Positions 1 through 8,029 of a stretch of 37,367 nt of DNA are shown piece after piece. Under the pieces are notes generated by a model, which saw only the letters and a program-made list of their open reading frames with translations, made no database searches and was not told the DNA's origin. The stretch covers positions 1-37,367 of the forward strand of contig CABZPB010000007.1 in assembly GCA_902527485.1 (NCBI GenBank), given 5' to 3'. Position 1 is the first letter of the stretch; every line of letters begins with the position of its first letter. This DNA is from an uncultured Pelagibacteraceae bacterium. GTDB lineage: Bacteria; Pseudomonadota; Alphaproteobacteria; Pelagibacterales; Pelagibacteraceae. A program made the position numbers and the translations under genes.

Positions 1-18
1 AAAAAGTTATAAACGTAT

Positions 19-666
19 TTGAAAATTTATTTAAAAATTATAACAAACCTTTTTTTAATTGAAGCAGGTTATTTAAGATTTTCCTTTTTAATAAGCTCAA
101 TTACCAAAAACTATAATAAAAAAATTATTATAGCCCCAACAGGAATTGACTCTTTTAGAAGTCTTTCTTTAAAAAGAAATTTGGCAAAAATTATATATAT
201 TTTAAATAAGAGTAATTACTTTGTAGTTTTGAGACCTCATCCTAGAGATATAAATAAAAACTTTTATCAAAATTTAAAAAAAAGAAATAAGAGTAATAAA
301 CTTTTTTTATTTGATGGTAGCAATAATTATTTAGAAACATATAATGATTCTTTTCTCATGATTACAGATTTGTCTGGAACTGCTTATACGTACGCTTTTT
401 TAACAAAAAAACCTGTTATTTTTTTTTCAAGAAGAGAAAATTTTGTCTTAAAATCTGATTATAAAAATTTAAACTATTTTAAGGATAGAAAATTAGTAGG
501 TGAAATTATAACTGATGAGAAAAAAATTGTTTACGTTGTGAGAAAGTGTCTCAAAAAAAAAGATAAGATAAAAAAAGAAATTCTTAAATTAATTAAGAAT
601 AATCAGCTAGAAATTGACGCTTTTAAATTAACAACAAATTTATTAAAGAAAATATCTAATGCTTAA
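19..666 (+). CDS. CDP-glycerol glycerophosphotransferase-like / capsule glycosyltransferase, C-terminal part
   Basis: The 215-residue product resembles the C-terminal half of GT-B proteins of the CDP-glycerol:glycerophosphotransferase and capsule transferase group. It has an RPHPRD segment near residue 73, an ITDLSGTAYTYAF segment near residue 116 and then KKPVIFF, which is the nucleotide-sugar side of that fold. Family members are usually about 350-400 residues, so the N-terminal half is missing. The only start is a TTG right after an in-frame stop at 10-12. In another frame, positions 3-62 encode a plausible peptide that would join this ORF if one T of the run at 50-56 were removed, so the true gene probably begins before the window. 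It overlaps the next gene by 8 bases, suggesting one operon. The exact donor is unknown. Confidence 0.55.
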   Translation: MKIYLKIITNLFLIEAGYLRFSFLISSITKNYNKKIIIAPTGIDSFRSLSLKRNLAKIIYILNKSNYFVVLRPHPRDINKNFYQNLKKRNKSNKLFLFDGSNNYLETYNDSFLMITDLSGTAYTYAFLTKKPVIFFSRRENFVLKSDYKNLNYFKDRKLVGEIITDEKKIVYVVRKCLKKKDKIKKEILKLIKNNQLEIDAFKLTTNLLKKISNA

Positions 667-1579
667 TTTTTTAAAAAGATTATTCAAACGGCAAAATCAA
701 GATGGATTAAAACTTCAAGCAGCATATAGCCATTTTTTTATGGCAAGAAAACAATATGATAATTTAAAAAACTTATCAGAAGCTGAATACAAAGCCTTCT
801 CTCAAAATGGAGAAGATGGCATTATTGATTATTTATTAAATCAATTAAATATCCATGAGCCAAAATTTGTTGAGATTGGAATTGGAGATTATAGAGAGTC
901 AAACACAAGATTACTTTTTGAAATTCGAAATGTAAATGGTTTAGTTATAGATGCTATAGATGATTTAAAAAATAAAGTGCTCAAAAATATAAAATTATGG
1001 AGAAATAATCTTACGGTTTTAGAAAAAAAAGTTGACTCCTCTAATATTAACGAAATATTAAAATTGAAAAATTTTAATGAAAATTTAGATTTATTTAGCT
1101 TAGATATCGATGGTATTGATTATTGGATTATAAAAGAATTACCAGAGAATTTTGCAAAAATTGCTGTGATAGAATTTAATCCAAATTTTGGATCATCAGC
1201 AAAAGTAACGGTTCCCAATATAAATGAGTTCGATAGAACTGCTTACCATTATTCAAATTTATGTTTTGGGGCATCTTTAGCAGCTATTATTCATATAATG
1301 CACTCAAAAAACTTTATATTTATAGGTACAAATCAATTTAGATGTAACGCATTTTTTGTAAATAAAGATTATATAGAAATGATTAAGGTTGAAATACCCA
1401 ATCAAAACAATATTGATGAATTTGTAAATTCTTATTTTAGAGAAAGCAGAGATGAGCAAGGTAATTTAAATTATTTAAACAAAAAAGATGTATTAGAAAA
1501 AATTAAAGACTGTGAAGTAATAGATCTCAATTCTGGAATAGAAAAAAAAATTAAAATAAAAGATATAGTTAGTCATTGA
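659..1579 (+). CDS. FkbM-like SAM-dependent methyltransferase
   Basis: The product is a 306-residue soluble protein without a signal peptide. Residues about 47-90 carry a SQNGEDGIIDYLL segment followed by KFVEIGIGDYRESNT, which is the usual opening of FkbM/Methyltransf_21-like proteins (SQ-GED, then a SAM-binding E-G-G loop). Later, LDLFSLDIDGIDYWI and VIEFNPNFG match the second half of that fold. It probably O-methylates a sugar or polysaccharide. The ATG overlaps the upstream glycan gene by 8 bases, so translation is likely coupled. The stop codon lies inside the putative promoter of the B12 cassette that follows. The family call is good; the substrate is not visible from sequence. Confidence 0.6.
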   Translation: MLNFLKRLFKRQNQDGLKLQAAYSHFFMARKQYDNLKNLSEAEYKAFSQNGEDGIIDYLLNQLNIHEPKFVEIGIGDYRESNTRLLFEIRNVNGLVIDAIDDLKNKVLKNIKLWRNNLTVLEKKVDSSNINEILKLKNFNENLDLFSLDIDGIDYWIIKELPENFAKIAVIEFNPNFGSSAKVTVPNINEFDRTAYHYSNLCFGASLAAIIHIMHSKNFIFIGTNQFRCNAFFVNKDYIEMIKVEIPNQNNIDEFVNSYFRESRDEQGNLNYLNKKDVLEKIKDCEVIDLNSGIEKKIKIKDIVSH

Positions 1580-1604
1580 CAAAAAATTTTATTCGAATTA
1601 ATAA
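1576..1604 (+). promoter_or_regulatory. Putative promoter of the B12 riboswitch/btuB transcript
   Basis: A perfect TTGACA stands at 1576-1581 and overlaps the stop codon of the upstream methyltransferase. Seventeen bases later is TAATAA at 1599-1604, a weak match to the -10 consensus. Initiation would fall near 1610, exactly where the first aptamer strand begins. The -35 is strong and the -10 is ambiguous (AAGAAT at 1603-1608 is an alternative with too long a spacer). Confidence 0.45.
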
Positions 1605-1609
1605 GAATA

Positions 1610-1741
1610 TGCTGAATCATGGTGGGGAATCAGTGTGAAATTCATTGGCTCTTCCTGGAACCGTATAGTCGGAGTGCCACCCAGTAAAGTCCGCTGTTGA
1701 ATGATGGCCAGGAAAAGCCTAATTCTGCAATGAAAAATTAG
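1610..1741 (+). promoter_or_regulatory. Cobalamin (vitamin B12) riboswitch
   Basis: The leader carries the cobalamin aptamer core: GGGGAATCAGTGTGAAATTC at 1624-1643, then GGAACCGTA, AGTCGGAGTGCCACCC, and the B12-box-like GGCCAGGAAAAGCC at 1706-1719. Helix P1 can be drawn between TGCTGAAT (1610-1617) and ATTCTGCA (1722-1729) with one T-T mismatch. CTAATT at 1719-1724 can instead pair with AATTAG at 1736-1741, and that hairpin destroys the 3' strand of P1, giving a ligand-controlled switch. It stands directly before a BtuB-type receptor, the most common target of this riboswitch. In known examples B12 binding lowers expression; that direction is inferred here. Confidence 0.88.
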
Positions 1742-1760
1742 CAACGGCATTAATAAAATA

Positions 1761-1779
1761 TCTAAACTTTCAGTTTAGA
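1761..1779 (+). promoter_or_regulatory. btuB: Hairpin before btuB ribosome binding site
   Basis: TCTAAAC (1761-1767) and GTTTAGA (1773-1779) form a perfect 7-bp stem with the 5-base loop TTTCA. It ends 7 bases before the GGAG ribosome binding site at 1787-1790. It has no T-run behind it, so it is not an obvious terminator. It is more likely part of the riboswitch expression platform or a stabilising leader element. Confidence 0.5.
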
Positions 1780-1795
1780 AATATATGGAGTGAAA

Positions 1796-3775
1796 ATGCT
1801 GTTACGATCGTTAGTTTTACTATTAATATTTTTAACAAAAGTCTATTCAAAAGAAATTCCAATAATTACTATTACAGCACCAAGTAAAAAACCACAATCT
1901 ATCTCCACTGTAGGAACTTCAGTAACGATACTCAATGAGGAGTTTTTTAATAATTCTACAGAGCATTTTCTAGGTGATGCACTAAGTACGTCAACAACTA
2001 GTGCAAATTTCTTTCAGAGCGGAGGACATGGAACTGCCTCAGCTATTCAATTAAGAGGGATGCCAAAAAGATATTCTACAGTTTATATAGATGGTGTAAA
2101 AATGTCTGACCCATCAAGTGTATCTGGAGATTTTGATTTTAACAATATTTTAACAAGTCAAATTTCAAGGGTTGAAATTTTAAAAGGAAATCAAAGTTCA
2201 ATTTATGGCAGTGGTGCGATTGGGGGAACTATACATATTTTTACAAAACAAGGAAAACCTGGTTTTCACAAAGATATTGAATATGTTGCAGGTTCTCATG
2301 ATACTCACAATCTATCAGCTTCACTTTCCGGTGGTAATGAAAAATCAAATTATTATTTAGGACTTCAAAGATTTCAAACAGATGGAATATCTCAAATGAC
2401 ACATAATGATGAAAAGGATAGGTATAGAAACAATGGATTGGTGGCTAGTTATAGTAAAAAGTTTACAGACAAAATTGAATTACAAAGCAATGCAAGAGTT
2501 GCTGAAACTTATCTACAATATGATGCAGCATGTGTTTCAAATCTATTTGGTTGTTCACCTAATTATGATCACGCTGAACAGACAGATGGGTTAGAAGGCT
2601 CTTATAATATAAGTTTAATTCACAAGCCTTTGGAAAAATTTTCAAATAAATTTACTTTAGCTAATACTTATATAAAAAGAATTTATGCTAGTGCGCCTAA
2701 TAGTAAAAACACAAAACAAGATAACTATTATGGTGATAGATATGCTTTTCTTTACCAAGGAACTTATAATTTTAATTTAGATAATAGTATTGTATTTGGA
2801 TTAGAGAGAGAGGATGACCAAATGGGATTTAATAAAGATTCAACTGTAAGAATAGACTCAAGTTCTCATATTATATCTCGGTATTTTGATTATCAAAGTA
2901 GAATAACAAATAATATTTATGCTACTTTTGGAGCAAGATTTGATGAACATTCATTTGCAGGAAATGAAGACTCTCATAGGGCTACTCTTGCATACGTGCT
3001 TGACGATAGGACCACAAAGTTTAAATCTTCGTTTGGAACCGGCTATAGATTTCCCTCGTTGTATGAAACTTTTTATGTATGGAACTCAGCAAATAATTGT
3101 AATTTTGGTGGTGCAAACTGCAGAGCGATAGGGCATAAAAAAGCAGAAACGAGTCAAAGTTATGATTTTGGAATTGAAAAAACAATAAATTCAAATTTGT
3201 CTTTAGATCTTAATTATTTTAACATTAAGTATAACGATGCCTTAGAAGGATGGTCAGGAAATAATGCGGCTGGTTCAGGTTCTACAACTCAAAATTCTGC
3301 AAGTACAACTAAATCACAAGGTTTAGAATTTTTTTCTAATTACAAATTTAATGAAATTTTAAATTTTAATTTAAACTATACATACACTCAAACTTATGAT
3401 GGAGCAGAGCAGGATAATCCAAAAAATAGCAATGTTAATTCGCAAATGGTCAGAGTGCCGAGAAACCTATTAAACTTAAATACAAATATTAAAATTCCTA
3501 ATTATAAAAACTTAAATTTAACTTTAAGAACTAAATGGTCAGATAAAGCAAGAGATTATGGAAATGGAAATGCCAATAGAAATGGATCTCAATCTTTTAG
3601 TGATGCGGAGTTAGAAAGTTATTTGGTTAATGACTTATCAATGAGCTATAAATTACCAAATAGTTATAAACTTTATTTTGATGTAATAAATGTAACTGAT
3701 AAAAAATACGAGACTGCACAAGATTATTCTCAAATGGATAGAAGTTTTAATTTTGGTCTGAAACGAAGTTTTTGA
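1796..3775 (+). CDS. btuB: TonB-dependent outer-membrane receptor, BtuB-type (vitamin B12)
   Basis: The protein (about 659 residues) has a signal peptide over the first 18 or so residues ending at VYSKE, a TonB-box-like IPIITITAPS, and a plug domain with LRGMPKRYSTVYIDGVKM and RVEILKGNQSSIYGSGAIGG. A long beta-barrel follows, ending in the terminal Phe (GLKRSF) used for outer-membrane insertion. The size fits BtuB relatives. The cobalamin riboswitch in its leader points to B12 or a related corrinoid as substrate. I prefer the ATG at 1796 because GGAG at 1787-1790 lies 5 bases before it; the GTG at 1790 overlaps that site. Two CX6C pairs (C246/C253 and C435/C442) probably sit in external loops. 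TonB, ExbB and ExbD are not in the window. Confidence 0.88.
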   Translation: MLLRSLVLLLIFLTKVYSKEIPIITITAPSKKPQSISTVGTSVTILNEEFFNNSTEHFLGDALSTSTTSANFFQSGGHGTASAIQLRGMPKRYSTVYIDGVKMSDPSSVSGDFDFNNILTSQISRVEILKGNQSSIYGSGAIGGTIHIFTKQGKPGFHKDIEYVAGSHDTHNLSASLSGGNEKSNYYLGLQRFQTDGISQMTHNDEKDRYRNNGLVASYSKKFTDKIELQSNARVAETYLQYDAACVSNLFGCSPNYDHAEQTDGLEGSYNISLIHKPLEKFSNKFTLANTYIKRIYASAPNSKNTKQDNYYGDRYAFLYQGTYNFNLDNSIVFGLEREDDQMGFNKDSTVRIDSSSHIISRYFDYQSRITNNIYATFGARFDEHSFAGNEDSHRATLAYVLDDRTTKFKSSFGTGYRFPSLYETFYVWNSANNCNFGGANCRAIGHKKAETSQSYDFGIEKTINSNLSLDLNYFNIKYNDALEGWSGNNAAGSGSTTQNSASTTKSQGLEFFSNYKFNEILNFNLNYTYTQTYDGAEQDNPKNSNVNSQMVRVPRNLLNLNTNIKIPNYKNLNLTLRTKWSDKARDYGNGNANRNGSQSFSDAELESYLVNDLSMSYKLPNSYKLYFDVINVTDKKYETAQDYSQMDRSFNFGLKRSF

Positions 3776-3829
3776 TGATCTTGATAAATTAAAATTCAAA
3801 ATATTAAAAATTTAATATATCATTATATC

Positions 3830-4321
3830 ATGAATTATATAAAAATTTCGTTGGGTATTTTTTTAGTTTTAGCAGCAAGTAGGTTTATTCCACATCCACC
3901 TAATTTTACAAGTCTAATCGCCTTGAGTTTTTATATTCCTGCTATTTTTGGAATTAAATTTATTCCTGCTTTAATTTTTAGTTTTTTTTTAACAGATTTA
4001 ATAATTGGATTTCACTCAACAATTTTTTTTACTTGGGGAAGTGTTATTTTTATAGGTTTGATCTCTAAATTTTTTATATTAAGTATAAGTAATAGAATTA
4101 CTGGATCTTTATTTGGTGCTCTCTTGTTTTTTTTAATCACAAATTTTGGTGTTTGGTCTATGGGCTTATATGGATACACTTTCGAGGGGTTAATAGCTTG
4201 TTATACTTTAGCAATACCATTCTTTGGACAAACAGTTATTTCTACTTTAATTTATTCATTTATCTTTGAGCTTATGCTTTTAGCTAACAAAAAATTTGAA
4301 ATTATTAAAATCAAAAATTAA
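3830..4321 (+). CDS. DUF6580 membrane protein, probable B12-related transporter component
   Basis: The 163-residue protein is very hydrophobic, with about five membrane segments. It matches the DUF6580 pattern as I know it: SRFIPHPPNFTSL near the N-terminus, DLIIGFHST near residue 57, and LITNFGVWSMGLYGYT followed by LIACYTLAIPFF toward the end. DUF6580 proteins resemble S-components of ECF vitamin transporters and are often found beside btuB. It lies 54 bases after btuB on the same strand, so it is probably under the same riboswitch and may carry B12 across the inner membrane. No ECF ATPase or T-component and no BtuCD genes are visible nearby. The family call is good; the function is inferred from context. 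Confidence 0.7.
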   Translation: MNYIKISLGIFLVLAASRFIPHPPNFTSLIALSFYIPAIFGIKFIPALIFSFFLTDLIIGFHSTIFFTWGSVIFIGLISKFFILSISNRITGSLFGALLFFLITNFGVWSMGLYGYTFEGLIACYTLAIPFFGQTVISTLIYSFIFELMLLANKKFEIIKIKN

Positions 4322-4323
4322 AT

Positions 4324-6309
4324 TTGAATTATCAAAAACAAAATTTAAGAAAAGATTTAAATGGTTTAAGATTTATTTCTATTGTAGCAGTTATATTGTA
4401 TCACTCAAAAATATCTTTTTTTAATTCAGGTTTCATTGGTGTAGATATTTTTTTTGTTCTTTCTGGTTTTTTTATTACTCAAATTTTGCTAAATCAAAAT
4501 AAATCAAACAATTTAGAGATTTTTTTCTTTTTAAATAAACGGTTTAGGAGAATTTTACCTGCTTTAATTTTTGTAATAATCATATCTTCTTTTGCTATTT
4601 ATTTTTTCTTGTATGAGCCAGAACATACAAGAGTTACTAAAGATAGTTTATTATATTCTTCAATTTTCTTTTCAAATTATTATTTCTATCAATATTTTGG
4701 AGATTATTTTGTTCGAAGTTCAGATTATATTACTTATTTCCATACTTGGAGTTTATCAATTGAAATACAATTTTATATTTTCTTTGCTTTTTTTTACTTA
4801 ACTATATTTAAAATAAAAATCTTATTTGAAAATATAAAGTTAATAATTTTGATATTCTTAATTTTTTCTTTAATTTGTACTCAAATGGGAGCTAATTTTA
4901 CCTTAAACTTTCCATTTATAGAGAAAAAACAAAGTCTCTATTTCTTTAATCAACCATGGTGGGCGTCTTTTTATTTCCCTTTAAGTAGGATGTGGCAGTT
5001 TTTGTTTGGTAGTTATGCAGCACTAATTTTATTTAGAGAGGATTTTATTACCAAAAAAAACTATTCTTATATATCTTTAGTAGGAATATTTCTTATATTC
5101 TTATCTTTTTTTGTATTAAATAAAATTAATACTCATCCTTCACTTTTAACTTTAGTTCCAGTTTTAGGAACATATCTAATAATTGTTTATAACAATAACA
5201 ACACAACATTATCAAAAATTTTAGGATCAAATTTTTTTAATAAAGGTGGTATCCTCTCTTATAGCGCTTATCTCATTCATTATCCATTATTCGTTATTTT
5301 TAAGATTAATTTTCCAAATCAATTTAATATCATTTTAGTACCATTGATATTGATTACTTTTTTGTTTTCATTTTTTACTTGGAAATTTATAGAAAATCCA
5401 TTTAGGGACTTCAAAAAGGTTAATAATAAAAAATTTCTTTTATTTTTAATAATATCTTACTTAATAATTTTTTTAATTTTAAATATTTTTCAGAATTTTA
5501 AACATACTAAACTAAATGATTACAATAATATTTACGAAAAATTTAATTTGAATTTAGAAAAACAAATAAGTGAAAGAAAAGAATATTTTGAAAATAATTC
5601 ATATAGAGTAAAATTTAATAAAGATTATATTGATAAATCTAAGGTAAATTTCGAAAATGATAAGAAATTGAATGTTTTAGTGATTGGAAATTCACATGGT
5701 GAAGATTTTTTTTCATTATTAGATCAAAATAAGGACTTATTTGATGATATAGAGACTAGATTTTTAAGGGTACAGCTTTCAGTTTTTTTATCTGAGGGAA
5801 AAGATTCAGAAAAATTAGAATATATTTTAAATGATGAATTATTTAGAAGAGCAGATATTATAATCGTTTCAACAAATTTTAGAGTGTATGGAAATTACAG
5901 TAAAGATTTTTTAGCATTAAACAATATAAATAGTATAGTTACCTCGTATAAAAAAAAATTACTACTAACTAGTAATTCTCCTTTTTTCAGAAATTATAGA
6001 TCCCCTGTGTTGGATATAGTTTTCAGACACCCAAAAATAAAACTTTCTGAAAAGAAAATAAACAAGGAATTATTTAATTTAATTGATAAGAAAAAACTGG
6101 AATTTAATAAGAAATTAGAGGTTTTCTCAAAAAAAAATAATATTGATTTTATTAACAAAATAAATTTTTTGTGTGACACAAAAAATGAAACTTGTGACGC
6201 ATTTGATGAAAATGGAAATATTACAATAATGGATTCTTATCATTACACACTACAAGGGGCAAAATTTTTTGGTCAAAAACTTTATGATAAAAAAATGATT
6301 AGTTTTTGA
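4324..6309 (+). CDS. OafA/YrhL-type acyltransferase with C-terminal SGNH domain
   Basis: The 661-residue protein combines an acyltransferase-3 membrane domain (residues about 8-380, ten or so membrane segments) with a C-terminal SGNH-like hydrolase or transferase domain. The N-terminus shows DLNGLRFISIVAVILYH with the conserved His27, then FIGVDIFFVLSGFFI and KRFRRILPAL. The SGNH part has GNSHG at 455-459 in place of the usual GDSH block, and D637-S-Y-H640 as the Asp/His pair. Such proteins O-acetylate surface polysaccharide or lipopolysaccharide. The start is a TTG 2 bases after the DUF6580 stop; I see no clear ribosome binding site. Despite this spacing it belongs to the glycan island by function. 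Confidence 0.85.
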   Translation: MNYQKQNLRKDLNGLRFISIVAVILYHSKISFFNSGFIGVDIFFVLSGFFITQILLNQNKSNNLEIFFFLNKRFRRILPALIFVIIISSFAIYFFLYEPEHTRVTKDSLLYSSIFFSNYYFYQYFGDYFVRSSDYITYFHTWSLSIEIQFYIFFAFFYLTIFKIKILFENIKLIILIFLIFSLICTQMGANFTLNFPFIEKKQSLYFFNQPWWASFYFPLSRMWQFLFGSYAALILFREDFITKKNYSYISLVGIFLIFLSFFVLNKINTHPSLLTLVPVLGTYLIIVYNNNNTTLSKILGSNFFNKGGILSYSAYLIHYPLFVIFKINFPNQFNIILVPLILITFLFSFFTWKFIENPFRDFKKVNNKKFLLFLIISYLIIFLILNIFQNFKHTKLNDYNNIYEKFNLNLEKQISERKEYFENNSYRVKFNKDYIDKSKVNFENDKKLNVLVIGNSHGEDFFSLLDQNKDLFDDIETRFLRVQLSVFLSEGKDSEKLEYILNDELFRRADIIIVSTNFRVYGNYSKDFLALNNINSIVTSYKKKLLLTSNSPFFRNYRSPVLDIVFRHPKIKLSEKKINKELFNLIDKKKLEFNKKLEVFSKKNNIDFINKINFLCDTKNETCDAFDENGNITIMDSYHYTLQGAKFFGQKLYDKKMISF

Positions 6310-6313
6310 TTAA

Positions 6314-7012
6314 CTATTTTTCAAAATATAATATAAACAAATTCTTCAATGTTCTAAAAATTTCAATACCAGGTATTTTGGAACTACCGTGACTTCTATT
6401 TCTAAAATGAATAGGAATTTCATTAATAATTACTCCATGTTTGTTCAATCTATAAATTGTCTCCATAAAAAAACTATAACCTTTTGACTTAACTGCATTT
6501 AGATCAAAATCTTTTAGCTTTAGAAGATTAAAGCCTCTATACGAAGTGGTGAACTCATTACAATTTATTTTTAAAATTTTTTTTATAAATTTATTTCCTA
6601 TTATACTAATTATTAATCTATGTCCTGACATTTCACATTTACCACCCTCTGCATATCTGGAGCCAATCACAAAAGACGATTTATTTAAAATATCAATCAT
6701 TTTAGGTATCTCATTAGGATCATGAGAAAGATCTGCATCCATTGAAATAAATTTTTCATAACTATTATTTTTTGCATATTCAAATGCAAGTTTATGAGCA
6801 GTATCTAAACCACTTTTATCCTCTCTAACAATTACTTTTAAATTATGACTATTCTTTTCTAATTCTTGTAAAATTTCCCAAGTTTTATCTGGACTATTGT
6901 CATCAATAACCAGAATATCAATATCAATATTAAGATGATTTAAATCCTCTAATAATTTTTTTATATTTTCTTTTTCATTATAAGTAGCAGTGAATATTAA
7001 TGTTTTACTCAT
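6314..7012 (-). CDS. Polyprenol-phosphate mannosyltransferase-like GT2 (DPM1 type)
   Basis: The 232-residue GT2 enzyme matches the catalytic domain of dolichol/polyprenol-phosphate mannose synthases. It has FTATYNEKENI at the N-terminus, DILVIDDNSPDKT at 32-44, the metal-binding MDADLSHDPNE at 91-101, and VIGSRYAEGG. It lacks the C-terminal membrane segments present in longer bacterial versions. The likely reaction moves a sugar from GDP-mannose or a similar donor to a polyprenyl phosphate, giving a lipid-linked sugar for the GT-C membrane transferases. It converges with the acyltransferase gene with a 4-base gap and diverges from the next gene, so it is a single-gene transcript. Confidence 0.8.
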   Translation of the reverse strand: MSKTLIFTATYNEKENIKKLLEDLNHLNIDIDILVIDDNSPDKTWEILQELEKNSHNLKVIVREDKSGLDTAHKLAFEYAKNNSYEKFISMDADLSHDPNEIPKMIDILNKSSFVIGSRYAEGGKCEMSGHRLIISIIGNKFIKKILKINCNEFTTSYRGFNLLKLKDFDLNAVKSKGYSFFMETIYRLNKHGVIINEIPIHFRNRSHGSSKIPGIEIFRTLKNLFILYFEK

Positions 7013-7069
7013 AAAAAAATTGGTTTAATTAGTATATCAAAAGTAATAAAAATAAATCAAAGTAAGTAT

Positions 7070-8029
7070 ATGAAATACGAGAAAACTGCAATTGTCTTTG
7101 GGGTTACTGGTCAGGATGGTGCTTATTTATCTCATTTTTTATTACAAAAAGGATACATGGTAATTGGAGTCACAAGAAATAAATCTCAAAAAAATTTATT
7201 TAGACTAAAAAAATTAAATGTAATTAAAAAAATTAAAATTTTAAGAGGTGTGGCCACGGATTTAAAATTTTGCAAAAAAATAATTAATTCAGAAATAAAT
7301 GAAATTTATTATCTTGCAGGGGACTCTTCAGTAATCAAATCTTTTGAGACACCTGATATTTCGTTGAAAAGTAATGTAGATGGGATACTAAACATTCTTC
7401 AAACTTTGAAACAGAAAAAATGTAAAAGCAAACTTTTTAATGCAGGTTCAGGTCAATTTTATGGAGACAATAAAAAAAATTTTTATAATATTAATTCTAA
7501 AATAGATCCCCAAAGTCCTTATGGAGTATCCAAGGCAGCTGCTTATTGGTTAATCAAAATTTATAGAGAAAAGTATAATATTTACTGTTGTACCGGAATT
7601 TTATTTAATCATGAGTCTCCTTTAAGATCAAAAGAATTTGTTACTAAGAAAATTATCGATACAGCAATAAAGATTAAAAAAAATAGAAATGTAATTTTAA
7701 GATTAGGTAATATTAATATTTATAGAGATTGGGGATGGGCCCCAGATTATATAAAGGCTATTTGGCTTATGATGCAAAGAAATAAAGCAAGAGATTTTAT
7801 TATTGGTTCTGGAAATACTCATTCCCTAAAAGAGTTTGTTGATAAAGTCTTTAGATATTTAAAAATAAGTAAAAAAAACTTAAAAACAGATGTTTCAAAA
7901 TATAAAAGAAAAATAGACATAAGAGGTTACAAAGCGAACATTATAGAAACACAAAAAGTATTAAAATGGAAACCAAGCGTAAAATTCGACACCATTATTT
8001 ATAAGATGATTAATAATGAATTATTTTAA
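7070..8029 (+). CDS. GDP-mannose 4,6-dehydratase-like SDR with altered catalytic site
   Basis: The 319-residue extended short-chain dehydrogenase is close in layout to Gmd: GVTGQDGAYL at 11-20 binds NADP, SPYGVSKAAAYW carries Tyr151 and Lys155, and FNHESP and IYRDWGWAPDY follow as in Gmd. However, the Gmd active-site segment STSELYG is here GSGQFYG (126-132). The catalytic Glu is Gln129 and the Thr is Ser127. A true 4,6-dehydratase is therefore doubtful; a reductase, epimerase or dehydratase acting on another GDP-sugar fits as well. A canonical Gmd is encoded at 21555-22613. The end overlaps the next gene by 14 bases, indicating an operon. Confidence 0.75.
   Translation: MKYEKTAIVFGVTGQDGAYLSHFLLQKGYMVIGVTRNKSQKNLFRLKKLNVIKKIKILRGVATDLKFCKKIINSEINEIYYLAGDSSVIKSFETPDISLKSNVDGILNILQTLKQKKCKSKLFNAGSGQFYGDNKKNFYNINSKIDPQSPYGVSKAAAYWLIKIYREKYNIYCCTGILFNHESPLRSKEFVTKKIIDTAIKIKKNRNVILRLGNINIYRDWGWAPDYIKAIWLMMQRNKARDFIIGSGNTHSLKEFVDKVFRYLKISKKNLKTDVSKYKRKIDIRGYKANIIETQKVLKWKPSVKFDTIIYKMINNELF

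Noticed and set aside
2406..3131. Small open frames inside btuB
   Set aside because: They lie in another frame of a gene with clear plug and barrel motifs and show no independent features.
3801..3818. A/T palindrome ATATTAAA-AA-TTTAATAT after btuB as a terminator
   Set aside because: Only A-T pairs and no T-run after it; DUF6580 follows closely, so a stop here is unlikely.
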